NCBI RefSeq assembly: GCF_901000735.1
Contig: NC_081547.1
Coordinates: 16,582,260 to 16,646,259, forward strand
DNA from: Corylus avellana
Taxonomy: Eukaryota > Streptophyta > Magnoliopsida > Fagales > Betulaceae
Direction of reading: 5' to 3'
DNA length: 64,000 bases
The notes beneath the pieces are model-generated. The model did not search any database. It saw only the letters and a list, made by a program, of their open reading frames with translations, and was not told where the DNA came from. Shown here piece after piece: positions 1 to 31,075 of the stretch. Each line of letters starts with the position of its first letter. Within the stretch, counting starts at the first letter, position 1. The translations under genes were made by a program, and so were the position numbers.

Positions 1-1757
1 ATTAATGTTTCTATGAGTAGGGGTTTCATCACCGGCTTCTATGTGGGTGCCAGAGAGCCTGAGCGGGTTACTGTTTCTCACCTTCTTTTTGCTAATGATA
101 CGCTGGTTTCTTGTGGGGCTGCTCTTGAACATTTTAGATTTATTAAAGCCCTCATTATTGGTTTCGAGGCGGTCTCAGGTTTAAAAGTAAATTGGGCCAA
201 ATCTGTTTTGGTCCTAGTCGGAGGTTCGGTTGAGACGGGCGAGTTGGCTGGTATTTTGGGTTGTGGCACTAGTTCTTTGCCCGTGAAGTATCTGGGTCTT
301 TCGCTAGGGGCTTCGTTCAAGCTTTTGGCTATTTGCGATGACATGTTAGAGAAAATTGCTAGAAGGTTGGCCCCCTTGGAAGTGCTCATATTTGTCCAAG
401 GGGGCGAGGCTCACTCTCATCAAGAGCACCTTATCTAATCTTCCCACCTATTTTTTGTCTCTTTTCCCCATCCCAGTTTCCATGGCAAATCACATTGAGA
501 AGATTCGAGATTTTTTTATGGTGGGGGTTCAAGGACGAGCCTAAGTTCCATTTGGTCAGTTGGCATGAGGTTTGTTCTCCGATTGCTAAGGGTGGTTTAG
601 GGATTCAGAGCTTGCGTCTTTTTAATCAAACTCTCTTGGAGAAATGGCTATGGAGATTTGCAAATGAGGAAGAAGCTTGGTGGAGAAGTATCTTGGTGGC
701 AAAGTATGGGGTGTATTGGGGTGGTTGGCGTTCTAAAGTTCCTTGTGGAACGCAGGGGTGGGGTTATGGAAACACATTTGTAGGGGTTGGAGGTCGTTTT
801 AGTGCCATTTCAGATTGGATCCTGGTTCGGGGGGGAAAGTCAAATTTTGGGAGGATTTATGGTGTGGCGAGATGTCACTCAAGGATGCTTTTCCAGGCCT
901 TTTTAATATTGCTAGCAATAAGGATGCTTCCATTGCGGATATCCGGAAGTGTGTAAATGGGATGGTTCACTGGAATGGTACCTTTACTCATAGAATTCAT
1001 GATTGGGAGGAGATGGTCTTAGCCTCTTTCTTCTCGCTCTTGTATTCATTATTGATTCGTGGGGAAGGGGAGGACCGGATGTGGTGGATCCCTTCAAGAA
1101 CAGGGAAGTTTGAGGTACGCTCTTTCTATAGGATGTTTGCCTTTAAAGAGTCCAACCACTTCCCTTGGAAAAGTATTTGGCGCACCAAGGCTCCTTCGAG
1201 AGTGGCGTTTTTTGCGTGGTCGGCCGCCCTTGGGAAATCTCTCACGTTGGATAATGTTCGGAAGAGGTATTGTTGTGATTAATCGATGCTGTATGTGTGA
1301 ATCGGATGGGGAGTCTGTGGATCATCTCTTTCTTCATTGTGGGGTTGCGCGCAAGTTGTGGGATGTTATCTTCTCTCATTTCAACATGAGTTGGGTTATG
1401 CCTAGAAGCGTCAAGGAGATGTTTGCTAGTTGGTGGTCGGGCGGAAGAACCCGTAGTGCTGTGGTATGGAAGATGGCCCCCCTTTGTCTTTTATGGTGCC
1501 TTTGGAAGGAAAGGAATGCGAGATGCTTCGAGGATTTGTCGAGGAACCTTGAGGACCTTGTTCATTTCTTTTTGTACACACTTTTCACATGAACTACAGG
1601 CTTACTTGCTCCTTTAGTGATCAATTTTCCTGATTTTCTCTTTATATTCTCTTCTTCTTTCTCCCCTACTTAGTCGCTCTCTTGTATACTTCCTGTGTAC
1701 TTGGGTTGCGTCCCTCTGCGCTCTTTAATGCTTTATTACTTATCAAAAAAAAATATA
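1..1757 (+). mobile_element. LINE (L1-type) 3' part, decayed
   Basis: This is the 3' part of a plant L1-type non-LTR retrotransposon whose 5' part lies beyond the left edge. The reading frame is broken several times; matching pieces are seen at 13-438, 356-544, 495-956, 815-1282 and about 1259-1592. The first piece carries the reverse-transcriptase active-site box as FANDT where FADDT is usual, followed by SGLKVNWAKS and LPVKYLGLSLG, which match later RT blocks. The last piece carries the RT-associated zinc-binding domain, CCMCESDGESVDHLFLHC, and the conserved end LLWCLWKERNARCF. After the stop, a 3' UTR of about 160 bases ends in TTACTTATC followed by a run of A, the tail seen on other LINE copies here. 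The changed Asp and the frameshifts make it dead. It probably sits in an upstream SEC23 intron. Confidence 0.9.
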
Positions 1758-1761
1758 TATA

Positions 1762-1869
1762 TATGAAGAGATTTATATGCTTTGTTGCATTATGAATTAC
1801 TTTCTTGCTTTAGATTTATATATGTGTGAGGTTATTGTAGTAAAGAAATTGCTAAGGAAAAGATAATGA
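1762..1869 (+). repeat. Left copy of a duplicated intron segment
   Basis: About 105 bases starting TATGAAGAGATTTATATG and ending AAGGAAAAGATAATG recur at 2854-2961 with a handful of differences. The piece following the right copy (TTGTTAAAAAACT ... CACTTCTTTTTG) recurs at about 2705-2780. LINE 2 therefore split the left copy of a tandemly duplicated intron segment. Confidence 0.75.
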
Positions 1870-1888
1870 ATTATTATTATTATTTTTT

Positions 1889-2645
1889 GATAAATAAGTG
1901 ATTCATTGAAAAGCGCAGATGGGCATAACCCTAGTACACAGGAAGTATACAAAGAAAAGCCCCACTAAAGGCAAAGAGAGGAACATAAAGATAAAAATTG
2001 AGTTATGGTGGAAATCTTAGGCACACTACATGCTTCAGTCCAATGGAACAATGTTTGAATAAACAACTTTTTGAGCTCTTTCATTGACCTTTCTTGACCT
2101 TTAAAACATCGTGTATTCCGTTCTTGCCAAATAGTCCACATAAGACACAATGGTGCTATTCGCCACACCTCCTTATTTGAAATATTACCACGTTGACCAC
2201 GCCAACACACTAACAAATCTGCCACCCCTCAAGACATAACCCATGTGACATCATAAAGAGTGAGTACTACCCCCATAACGCTCGTGCCACTTCACAATGA
2301 AGGAAAAGATGGTTGATAGACTCACCACTTTGCTTACACATGCAACACCATCCCACCACAATGATACCTCTTTTACGCAAGTTGTCCAAAGTCAGAATCT
2401 TTCCTAGAGTTGCCTTCCACACAAAGAAGTTGACTCGCAATGGAACTTTGACATTAAGAACCAGAACACTGTCGGCCATGCCATGATCACTGACCGAGAA
2501 ACACCCTTACGTTTTTTCGCCAAGCGCACACCCCCTCTCACTTCTGACCTGAATTCAAAAGACTTCTTTTCTACATAAAAAAACCCCAGATACCCCATTC
2601 TTCTTATCGGAATACTACTGCCAGCCACAAGATGGGTATGTTTCT
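1889..2645 (-). mobile_element. LINE (L1-type) 3' fragment, reverse orientation
   Basis: Read on the - strand, this is the last part of an L1-type LINE, truncated at its 5' end near 2645. Coding pieces at 2479-2267 and 2225-1965 give PLRVNFFVWKATLGKILTLD, then the zinc-binding motif CCMCKQSGESINHLFLHC, then LMWTIWQERNTRCF. These match the C-terminal RT-associated domain of the LINE at the left edge, but the two are in different frames, so the copy is broken. The 3' UTR ends in CACTTATTTATC followed by an A-rich tail at about 1889-1873. It is arranged tail to tail with the first LINE. Confidence 0.85.
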
Positions 2646-3046
2646 GGAGACTTACTAAACCCTAAACCTTAGCAAAGAACTTTCAAAAAGTATGTTATTT
2701 AATAGAGTTTTGTTATATTATTAAAAAACTCTACAATGCTTATCTTATCAGCTATGATTTTATGGAAAACGCTTCTTTTTGGGAGTAAGTCCCTTAAGAA
2801 ATGAGAAAGAGCAGAGCAAAGAAAAGAATAAAAGACCATTGCATGAGTAACTATATGAAGAGATTTATATGTTTTATTGCCTTATGAATTACTTTCTTGC
2901 TTAAGATATATATGTGTGATGTTATTGTAGTGAAGAAAATGCCAAGGAAAAGATAATGGATTTTTATTATATTGTTAAAAAACTATGGTGCTTATCTATC
3001 TATGAAAAACACTTCTTTTTGAAAAACTCTATATAATTGTTCTTAT
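2646..3046 (+). other. Intron sequence with duplicated segments
   Basis: AT-rich sequence with no coding signal. It holds the remainder of the left copy (about 2705-2780) and nearly the whole right copy (2854-3022) of the duplicated segment described at 1762. Confidence 0.5.
2854..2961 (+). repeat. Right copy of the duplicated intron segment
   Basis: Matches 1762-1869 over about 105 bases with scattered substitutions (for example GCTTTGTTGCATT against GTTTTATTGCCTT). This copy is uninterrupted, which marks the site where LINE 2 entered the other copy. Confidence 0.75.
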
Positions 3047-3063
3047 AAACACATGTTAGGGAT
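3047..3063 (+). repeat. Left target-site duplication, 17 bp
   Basis: AAACACATGTTAGGGAT is repeated exactly at 4344-4360, the other side of the LINE-derived insertion. Its first A residues merge with the poly(A) tail at the right copy, so the strictly assignable length is 15-17 bp. Confidence 0.92.
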
Positions 3064-4343
3064 TCCGGCGATGGGTCTTCCCCGGCGGAGTTCTCTCTCT
3101 CTCCGGTGCGAGTTCTGGGTGAGAATGTCGGGTCTGCTAATGATGGGTCTTCTCAGGGGGCTGTTTCTGTCCCTTCTGCGGAGGATTTACCGGCGAGCCC
3201 TTTGTGCTGGGACTGGGAGGATTCTTTTTCTTCGATGCTTGAAGCCCGCCTAGGTGCGCTTGTGTCTTTGGAGCTTTCTGATTCGGTGCGTCTTTCTGTT
3301 CTCAAAGAGGCCTTCTTTGTTCCTTGGGAGGTGGACTTTCCGGCTAGCCCTCTTTGCAAGGATAGGGAGGTTCCTTTTTCTAGGGGGGAGGAAACTCAGG
3401 TTGTTCATCCTTCTTCTCCGGCGACAGGTTTGATTTGTCGTGGGTTTTTTGGTCCGAGAGCTGTCTCTCCCTCTCCGATGGTGTTGAAGGAATCTTCCTT
3501 GTCTTCTAAGGGAAAGGACCCTATTCCGGAAGTCTCTCCCACTTTGCCCGTGGAGGTTCATGTAGGCTCTACTGTCTCGCCTACCTTTGGGGTGGCTGAG
3601 CTGGGTCTTCATTCCCCTGCTGCTACCTCCTTGCTCTCGTCTTAGGTCTGCACTTCTCTCTCGACTACTTCCCTTTCTGATGGGGCGGATGAGATGGGTA
3701 GGAGTCTTAGCCGTTATTTTCCTCGCATGACAGAGAGTGGTACTCCCATTTATTCCTCTATATCCACATCTCAACTGTGGTATACCCGGAGGGTGAAGGA
3801 AAAAGTCGCAAAGCAGCTGCATAAGAATAAGGACCTGCTTGCCGAGGCTGTGGTTGATACTTCGGTGGAAGGGAAGGAGGGCTATTCCGATAGGGTGCTT
3901 GATGCGATGAACCTCGCTCCCGTTGTGGGGTTGTCTTGGGGAGGTGAAGACAAAAAACTTTGGGACTTTTTTTCCATCATTGAAAAGAGGGAGCCCGTGG
4001 TTGAAGCTTCTGCTCCTAAGGTTAAGGGGATGAGGGAGCTCAAAAATCTGGATTGCTCCATCTCTCCGGTTAAGGGCCAGCATCGGCAGGGGTATTTGGG
4101 GTCGAAAAATGCATTTTCCTTTCCCCCTGAGGTGCACTAGGTTTCCCCCTGAGGTGCACTAGGGTTTTTCTTTGGTGTTTGGTTGGGTTCCTTGTATACC
4201 TTCTTGTGTACTTAGAGGTTTTTCTGGGTTTTTGGTTTGTTAGGGTGTTTGGTTGGGTTCCTTTGTATACTTTATTGTGTACTTAGAGGCGCTTTGCGCT
4301 TTTTTGATATATACTACATTACTTATCCAAAAAAAAAAAAAAA
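3064..4343 (+). mobile_element. Internally deleted non-autonomous LINE derivative
   Basis: A 1.28 kb insertion flanked by an exact 17 bp duplication and ending in a poly(A) tract (about 4329-4346), the hallmarks of target-primed reverse transcription. The 5' two thirds encode a protein like the N-terminal region of plant L1-type ORFs, stopping near KGMRELKNLDCSI, a stretch I recall just ahead of the endonuclease domain. The sequence then passes directly into a LINE 3' UTR. That UTR shares GTATACTTNNTTGTGTACTT and TTACTTATC(A)n with the full LINE tails in this window. No endonuclease, RT or zinc-binding domain is present, so it must have been mobilised in trans. Two internal duplications occur: TTTCCCCCTGAGGTGCACTAG in tandem (4120-4161), and a unit of about 45 bases around GTGTTTGGTTGGGTTCC (4172 and 4243). 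Confidence 0.85.
3106..4140 (+). pseudogene. LINE ORF N-terminal region in the deleted element
   Basis: Two open stretches, 3106-3645 and 3694-4140, in different frames. The first is Ser/Pro-rich with two related segments (VPSAEDLPASPLCWDWEDSF and PWEVDFPASPLCKDREVPF), suggesting an internal duplication. The second has a basic helix-like stretch (RRVKEKVAKQLHKNKDLLAE), then LSWGGEDKKLWDFFSIIEKR and RELKNLDCSI. Plant L1 ORFs show a comparable variable linker before the endonuclease. No start codon can be chosen with confidence. It is unlikely to make a functional protein. Confidence 0.55.
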
Positions 4344-4360
4344 AAACACATGTTAGGGAT
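4344..4360 (+). repeat. Right target-site duplication, 17 bp
   Basis: Exact copy of 3047-3063, directly following the poly(A) tail of the insertion. Confidence 0.92.
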
Positions 4361-4821
4361 ATTTTCTAAAAAGAAGGCTCATAATTTAGATATATTATAT
4401 TCTTTAGTTTTATGCACCAATTTGTAATTGTTATATGTTTACTGAAGTGACGATTTTTTCTTTTCAATTGTGCCTGATTAAAAATGGCCAAGGATTCTTT
4501 TTTAAAGATAATTATGTTAGAATTGATTGTTGTGAATGATTTGAGCCTTTGATTCACTTGCCTCAGACTATTGATAGCTGTGAATGAAAATATTAAATTT
4601 TTCTATAAATTTAGATGTTTGTCGTTATTCTTACTAGATTCCATCAAATTTGGGCCTTAAACTTTTTTTCCATAAATTTCCTCTCTTTTATTTGTCTATT
4701 TTTTAAAATTTACATATATACATGCTTTTCAACTTGATCTTAGCCCTTGACTCACTCTCCACGGACATATTTACTTGTTCTTTTGGGGATAAAGCATATA
4801 ATTCTACTGTATATGCTGTAG
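4361..4821 (+). other. SEC23 intron sequence
   Basis: T-rich, non-coding, with no repeat or element recognised. It ends in the acceptor ATATGCTGTAG before the exon at 4822. Confidence 0.6.
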
Positions 4822-25177
<20,356 letters not shown>

Positions 25178-25719
25178 ATCATAATAGGGCTCTCTGCCTT
25201 TTTTTTTTTTTCAAATTTTCTTTTTGTCCTTCTCTGATTTCTTGTACAGTAATGCATGACTTATGCTAATTTTTGTTAGTTTGGGATTCATAATATTAAA
25301 ACCAAATGAATTTAACTTTCGGATCTCACATGGGTAGTGTTTGGATTAGTTCTCAACTCTTGCCAGGTAATTAAGAAAATAAGGAGCGGTTCACCTCCAA
25401 TTGTTCCTTGGATTTATTTCAATACACAATATGTGACGTTACTCATGGTTGATCCCCTGGTTCAAAATAAATGATTCAATGTACACTGCCTCTCCATGAC
25501 AACCACATCGAATGTCTTCATTTTTCTTCTTTCTATAGGTCTCTTCTGCTGCCATGACAGTCGTGTTTTTCTAAAGGCCCAAAAAAGTAGTTGGATAAGA
25601 AACTGTCTAAATCCAGCAAGTTCAATATTTTTTCTCATTGCAACCCACAATGACAGAAATGGAATTCTACCGAAGCCTACACAGTAACCTGAAGTCTAAC
25701 TTTACTTGATCATGGTAGA
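25178..25719 (+). other. SEC23 3' UTR and downstream sequence
   Basis: Begins ATCATAATAGGGCTC with a T tract at 25199-25213. No clear AATAAA signal close to the stop. Nothing else is recognised. Confidence 0.5.
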
Positions 25720-26033
25720 TCCTTAAGGTTCGATACATAACAGTCTTTCACAAATGGACTGCCCAGTTTCATTACTGATTACGAACTTATCTCAAAGTTC
25801 AAGACTAGAAGGATTGTGTGATAACCTGGTTACTCACGCCCACAATACGTATTCAATGTAATTTAAGGACCTATTACATGCATACTAAATATAACCATAA
25901 TAAGCATATAACGATGCTATATGCCATAAGCTCAAATAATTTAATTAGTGAATAACATAATTTATTCATAACAAACATTGAATGACAAAACATGGATATA
26001 AAATCTACTTGGATTTAGGGCATAATCCCCAAC
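25720..26033 (-). repeat. LTR-like repeat, related to 47500-47847
   Basis: On the - strand it starts TGTTGGGGATTATGCCC and runs to the stretch GACTGTTATGTATCG. The same string of blocks is present at 47500-47847, including CAGTCTTTCACAAATGGA and GTGTGATAA. The start has the form of a plant LTR, but no internal retroelement region adjoins it. Confidence 0.55.
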
Positions 26034-26699
26034 AACTATGGTTTTCCAACCCTAGCCGTCCACCTCTCCTAGCATATAAGCCTAAAAATAGAGAAGAGCC
26101 TGAGGCTGTTAAATCAATCAATCTCATCATATTAGTTCTTTAGAATTTTTTTGAGAACTAAATTCTTTTTGAGAAGAAAAGTATAAAATTTTGAAAAGCT
26201 AAGTAAAAGCCCTCACTCTCTTGGTTGTTGTTAGAAATTGGTGAGAAGGTCTAGAGGCGTCATAATTCTTGAGATCAATTGTGTCTTGAGGATGTAAGAA
26301 GAAGAATTTTCTTGCCCAAGCCAAGGCAATGGAGATTGCTTTGATAAGTTCGTAGTCTATAATGGAATTGGGCATTTCAAATGCAAAGATTGTAACACAT
26401 TAATCATGATGATCTATTTTAATCACGTGAAGTGATGACTTCGAATTTATATGTTAGTGCAGATACAATGCACTAAAAGTACTATAGGAGTTCTCATTCC
26501 TATATAACACTCTCAAAGGTAACTCAAATACCTATTATGATATTAACTCTAAATCTTGAGAGAATTGTGAACTCAGATGGAAAGTGGAGATGATCACTTT
26601 AAAATATTTAAGAGTGAGACCTTTACTGCAGTCAAAATTCTCTGTGCATTGGGTGATCACATGTGGGAACACCATTGAGTCCTTTTTTTTAAAAGGATG
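26034..26699 (+). other. Unassigned sequence
   Basis: AT-rich, with a TATA-like AGCATATAAGCC near 26071 followed by a leader-like region. It could belong to an LTR element, but no protein domain is seen. Confidence 0.3.
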
Positions 26700-26710
26700 A
26701 GAAAATTTCA
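26700..26710 (+). repeat. Left target-site duplication, 11 bp
   Basis: AGAAAATTTCA, repeated exactly at 27865-27875 on the other side of the retroposon. It adjoins the T tract that is the retroposon's poly(A) tail on the - strand. Confidence 0.85.
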
Positions 26711-27864
26711 TTTTTTTTTGAGAAAAACATAACATTTCATTCAATAATACCATGAGCATAAAGCTCTTACATCACAGAACAAAGCTCTGAAGCAACCATA
26801 GCATAAAGCTACAAGATTACTAGGTTTAATACAAGATTTGAGACCAATCCGCTAACCCATGACTAAAATCAGATTTAATACTAGATCTGTAACAGACAAA
26901 CTTAACCAAATGTATGGATAACAATTATTCCTTGACCCTGAGAGCGGAAAGACTCATGCTGAAACGCTTCCTCCTCGACCCCGAAGGCTAGGATAATGAT
27001 CACATCCACAACCCAAAGGTTTGGACCAAAACTAATTAACCCGAAGGCAACATAGATCGAGTGAGAGAGGAAAGAGCCTTATTACAATCCGAAGACAGGG
27101 AAATTAAACAATACAGGGAAAAATACACGCCAAAACACAAATACATCTTAAAGAAGCAACATAACAGGGAAATAAAACAAGAAAATAAACATCACACTCC
27201 GATCACGCACATGCCGAGAATCGAAAACCGAAGGGGCGTTGGAAGTTCATCGCGGCGGGGACTCGTCAAAAGGCCCAACAGTGGACGGTGGGCGGCGAAC
27301 AGGCACAGAGAAGACCGGCAAAGCAGGACCTGAAAACAACCACAAACAAGAAATAAAGGAAAAAACAACAAAGAACCACCAAAACAGGGAAAAAACAAGG
27401 AAAATGAGCACAAAGTGGGAAGACGGTAGCCGGAAGGGAGCTGGACCTGTGTAGGCCGAAAACCACTGCGTAAGGGGCGTGGGAGCTCAACACGGTGGGG
27501 AAGCATGAAAGAAAACCCTAATAGCTGATAGAGAAGCGGCGACACAGGTTGGCGGCGACCACAAACAAAATCCGAACCCACAAAGAGCCAAAACAAGGCC
27601 AAGGAGCCCGCTGCAGAAAATGAAGGCGGGAGGAAGAAAATCGGCTGGGAAGGGGCAAAAACGGAGAAAAACAGAAGGGAAAGGAGCGGCAAGGAAAGGG
27701 AAAAGAGGAGGCACCGGGGCTAGGGCATCAGGTAAATAACTAGCACTGGGGCGAGGAGGACGAGGGGAGGAGGGCGGCGGCCAAAACGGCCAACCCTCCT
27801 CCCCTATGTGGCTGAAGGGTTTTGCTTTTCTCGCTGGCGACTAGAGAGAAAAGAGACGGCTAGA
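26711..27864 (-). mobile_element. Short poly(A) retroposon, probably a non-autonomous LINE
   Basis: A 1.15 kb insertion with an exact 11 bp target-site duplication. On the - strand its end reads TATGTTTTTCTC followed by nine A. The 5' half on the - strand is C/T- and G-rich (for example CCGCCGCCCTCCTCCCC near 27770), like the 5' UTR of a plant LINE. The 3' half is an AT-richer tail ending TTATTGAATGAAATG. A frame of 166 codons (27692-27192) is rich in Leu, Phe, Pro and Ser because of the composition and has no known domain. The lack of any endonuclease or RT implies mobilisation in trans. Its tail differs from that of the TTACTTATC family, so a different LINE family is likely. A processed transcript is the alternative. 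Confidence 0.7.
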
Positions 27865-27875
27865 AGAAAATTTCA
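27865..27875 (+). repeat. Right target-site duplication, 11 bp
   Basis: Exact copy of 26700-26710. Confidence 0.85.
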
Positions 27876-28690
27876 ATTGAGATAGATTTAAAAGAATAAT
27901 TATTACTAGTCCCTGGTCAGGGCATTTTGGTTAAAGTGAAATGAGATTTCACAAATACAAGAATAATTGTGTATTTTAGTAATTTTGGTTCAATTGTAGT
28001 TAAAGCAAGTGTCACCAAACTAAGGAATATGAATAACTATGCTATTTCACATTCTTCTATTCCCGTAATAGCTATTTGTTTTCTAAATGGAATAGGCATT
28101 CCATTCCACGTAGTAAAAGTGTCTGAAAGCTTGGAAAGAAAGAAATAGAAACACGACTTGTCTTCCGCTGCTCCTTCAGGTTGGCTAAAAGTTGCTCGCT
28201 ATAGGTATTTTTAAGTTGCTCGGGCATGGCCTCATTTATTATCACAGGTGGGAGAGTCTATCGTCTGCCACTAGACCAAGCTCGATAATAGATAAGCCAT
28301 GGCTCCAAACTCAACTAATGCACTCCGGTTGGATGTTCATTCCTTCCAAGGGTGCTCGAGTGTGAAGCATATTTCGAGAAGAAGCCATCAATTTTAGCAT
28401 CTTTAGAAACCAATATGATGAGCGGCGACAGGCCGGTGTGTTCGAGCTTGAGTGGCCTCGAGAGTAACATTCATCTTTTGTGTCTTCACGCTCTTGCCTG
28501 GGCACTCTTTAGTCTCTCCTAATCCTCACACCCTGGTCGAAATCATCCCTGCCAGAGAAAACTTAGATGTTAGAAAATGGAAGTGGTTGACATAACGACA
28601 ATCAAAATAATTGTGTCGCGTTTACCTTTCCCGGGTGCAGTTATACCCTGAGAGGATTTTTGTTAAAATAAATATTTCCTCTCAGTGTTT
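27876..28690 (+). other. Unassigned sequence
   Basis: No coding domain recognised on either strand. The first 250 bases are AT-rich; the rest is of mixed composition with short meaningless frames. Confidence 0.35.
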
Positions 28691-29719
28691 TTGTAAGGCC
28701 CAAGAGAATTAATTAAAAGTTAATCAAGTTTAAGTATAAAAGTTAAACACGTGGGTCGATGGCCAAATAGAAGACATTGCAGAAAACTGTTTAGTATGCC
28801 TCGTCTGCAACCTTGTCCGAACGAGTTGCACACGAATTTACTTATTTCCGTCCGAATTGAGGTCATCTCGTCCGGACGCAGGTATAAAACCTGGCATGTG
28901 TGAGAAAGCTCATTTCTCACTTTTTCTCCAATCTTCTTCCGATTTTCTTTCTTCTCTCTTATAGGGTTTGTACCCAAACCTTAGGTAGTTATTATTTGAG
29001 GTTTCCAAAGGCAAATCTGACCCTGGTAATGAGTTTCTTGAGGTTAGATCAACGTTTTCACTGATTGATTTTAGGAAAATCCATGAACCCTAAGTTTTCT
29101 TAATTAGAGTTAGATTTTTGGAGGTTTTGCTTAATCTTTCAAAATTCTTTGGGGTTTTTGCGTTTAGGAGACTTCTAAGCCATCTTAGAACATTAGGTTG
29201 AAGTTTCGTGGCTTGAAACTTCAAATTTCACCGAAGATCAAGGTAAGACTGAAAACCCAAGTTTTTATCTAAGTGTTGATTTGGGTATTTTGGAGTGTCT
29301 AACACTAGAGATTCTCTATGGGTTAGTGTTATTAGCTAAAATTGTGACAAAACAAAACCCTAAAGTGCTAAGTGTTAACCTTTGGAGGGGGATAAAGTGC
29401 TGAGGGTTAACCTTTGGAGGGGGATACTTGTAGTGCTCAAGTATCTTTCTAAAGCTTAAGTTGTTGAGCCTAGAATAGAGTCTAATGATGTATTTACCAT
29501 GTAAATACTTGCTAGTGGGTCATGGACTAAGTCTAATCAAGCGAATCAATGTAAGAATTTTACTTACTGAGCAAAGATACTGTGTTTTAATGTTTTCAAA
29601 TATATTTAAGGAAATATATAGTTATTTAACATCAAGCCAACATTACTTGATATAAAACTTGATTTATGATACTTTGATAATTTGATATGTTTTATAAGAG
29701 ATAATTTGATGAGCGTTTA

Positions 29720-30821
29720 TGTTAGGTTTTAGTTTGGCCTTATTCAATGTTGTTTCTTGTTGTTTAGTTGTTTAAAACTTTAGGGAATAGCTTTTTAGGT
29801 CTTCAGGGGTTGTTTGAAGAAGCTCTTTGTTTTCCCGTCAGAAGTGCTGTCCGAATGGGACATGTAACGGGGAGTTATTGTTTTCCCGTGAGGAGTTTTG
29901 TCAGAATGAGACATGTAACGGGGAGTTATTGTTTTCTCGTCAGGAGTTGCCTCAGGACGGGACATGTAGCAGGAGCAAAGTTGAAGCTACTGTTTTCTCG
30001 TTAGGAACCTTGTCAGGACGGGACATGTAACTGGAGCTAAGATGAAGCTCCTGTTTTCTCGTTAGGAACCTCATGAGGACGAGACATGTAACGGGACAAA
30101 TGTTGAAGCTACTTTTTTTCTCGTCAGAAGGTGAGTTAAGAAGGGACATGTGAGAAAGATGAGACAATTGTTCTTCCTATCAGAACGGGACTGCTTTCTC
30201 ATTAGGACGTGGATTTCTCAGATCCACGGATTTGGTCTTCCCGTCATAACGAGTGTGCTATCCCGTTAGGACATGAAGAAGGAAATGTCTCTCCTATAAA
30301 TGGTTTTCTTGTCACTCTTCATTGTGGACTTTGGAAAATATTTTATGTGCACTGTTCACTGAAGTCTCCATATTTTCTCTACGAGCGCTGTGACTCGTGA
30401 GTGTTGTTTGTATTTTGGCATGTTGCCTTGTTCGTCCATCTACACAAGATTATGGGTTTGGTTACTTGAAGGAGGAAGTCTACCGAAGGGTTGAGGAGAT
30501 ACACTCTATGAAGATGGCCAGGATGGAGACAAGCTGGGAAGCTTGTTGTTCTTACTAAGTTTAAAGGTCGTCAAGGTTGTGAGTATCGTCTAGTCTATAA
30601 CTCTGAATCTTCATATAGTGATTTCTCGGGTTTGGTTGCTCCGAAGTGGATTTTACCTTTGGTGTGTTCAAAGGGTTTTCCACTTCGTAAACAAACTTTG
30701 TGTTGTGCTTGTGTTCATGCTTTAATTCCATTGTGCATGCTTTATGTTTGTTGTATGGCCTAGTCTCATATTTTTGTTTATTTGGTGATTATAGGTAGAA
30801 CACGATCCTAGCAATATTTTA
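29720..30821 (+). repeat. SIRE-type Copia solo LTR
   Basis: Aligns from TGTTAGGTTTTAG to a final ATTTTA with the SIRE LTRs at 54577 and 60980. It is flanked by GTTTA at 29715-29719 and 30822-30826, a clean target-site duplication. No internal retroelement sequence accompanies it, so recombination between two LTRs probably removed the element. The terminal CA has become TA. It lacks a block of about 150 bases present in the other copies (the GGGTCCTGGTGG stretch). Confidence 0.85.
29827..30160 (+). repeat. Minisatellite in the SIRE LTR, about 6 units
   Basis: Units of roughly 55-65 bases around TCGTCAGGAACCNNGTCAGG and ACGGGACATGTAACGGGAG. The same array is longer in the LTRs at 54577 and 60980. 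Confidence 0.8.
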
Positions 30822-31075
30822 GTTTATGACTGATTTCTATGAGTTTTATATCTTTGAGATTGGTACATGAGCTTTATGATTTGATGATATGATCACAAGC
30901 ATGAGCATGAACATGACATGAATGAAATGATGGAGAATGAAACTATTATAGTACCAATGTAGAAGTAGATGGCACGAAATGATGAAGAATGGCTATATGA
31001 TGAGGCATGAGCGTGCATGGCATAATGTTTTATGATGATAATGATTTGATTTATGAGGGATTTACTAGGTGTAAT

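Larger units (their letters stand above)
28691..31075 (+). repeat. Gypsy (Tekay-like) LTR, split by a SIRE solo LTR
   Basis: Starts TGTAAGGCCCAAGAG and has a TATA-like AGGTATAAAACC at 28880. It also carries ATGAGCATGAACATGACATG near 30902, features common in long chromovirus LTRs. The stretch 29720-30821 is an inserted SIRE LTR with a 5 bp duplication, so this LTR comprises 28691-29719 plus 30827-31075. A near-repeat around CTTTGGAGGGGGATA occurs at 29381 and 29414. Its right end is lost at the reverse LTR beginning at 31076. Confidence 0.5.

Noticed and set aside
3250..4137. A - strand frame of 295 codons inside the LINE derivative
   Set aside because: It is antisense to the LINE-like frames and has no domain. 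Its length comes from the GC-rich composition.
27192..27692. A - strand frame of 166 codons, hydrophobic
   Set aside because: Leu/Phe/Pro/Ser-rich translation of a pyrimidine-rich retroposon leader. No domain, signal or start context supports a protein.
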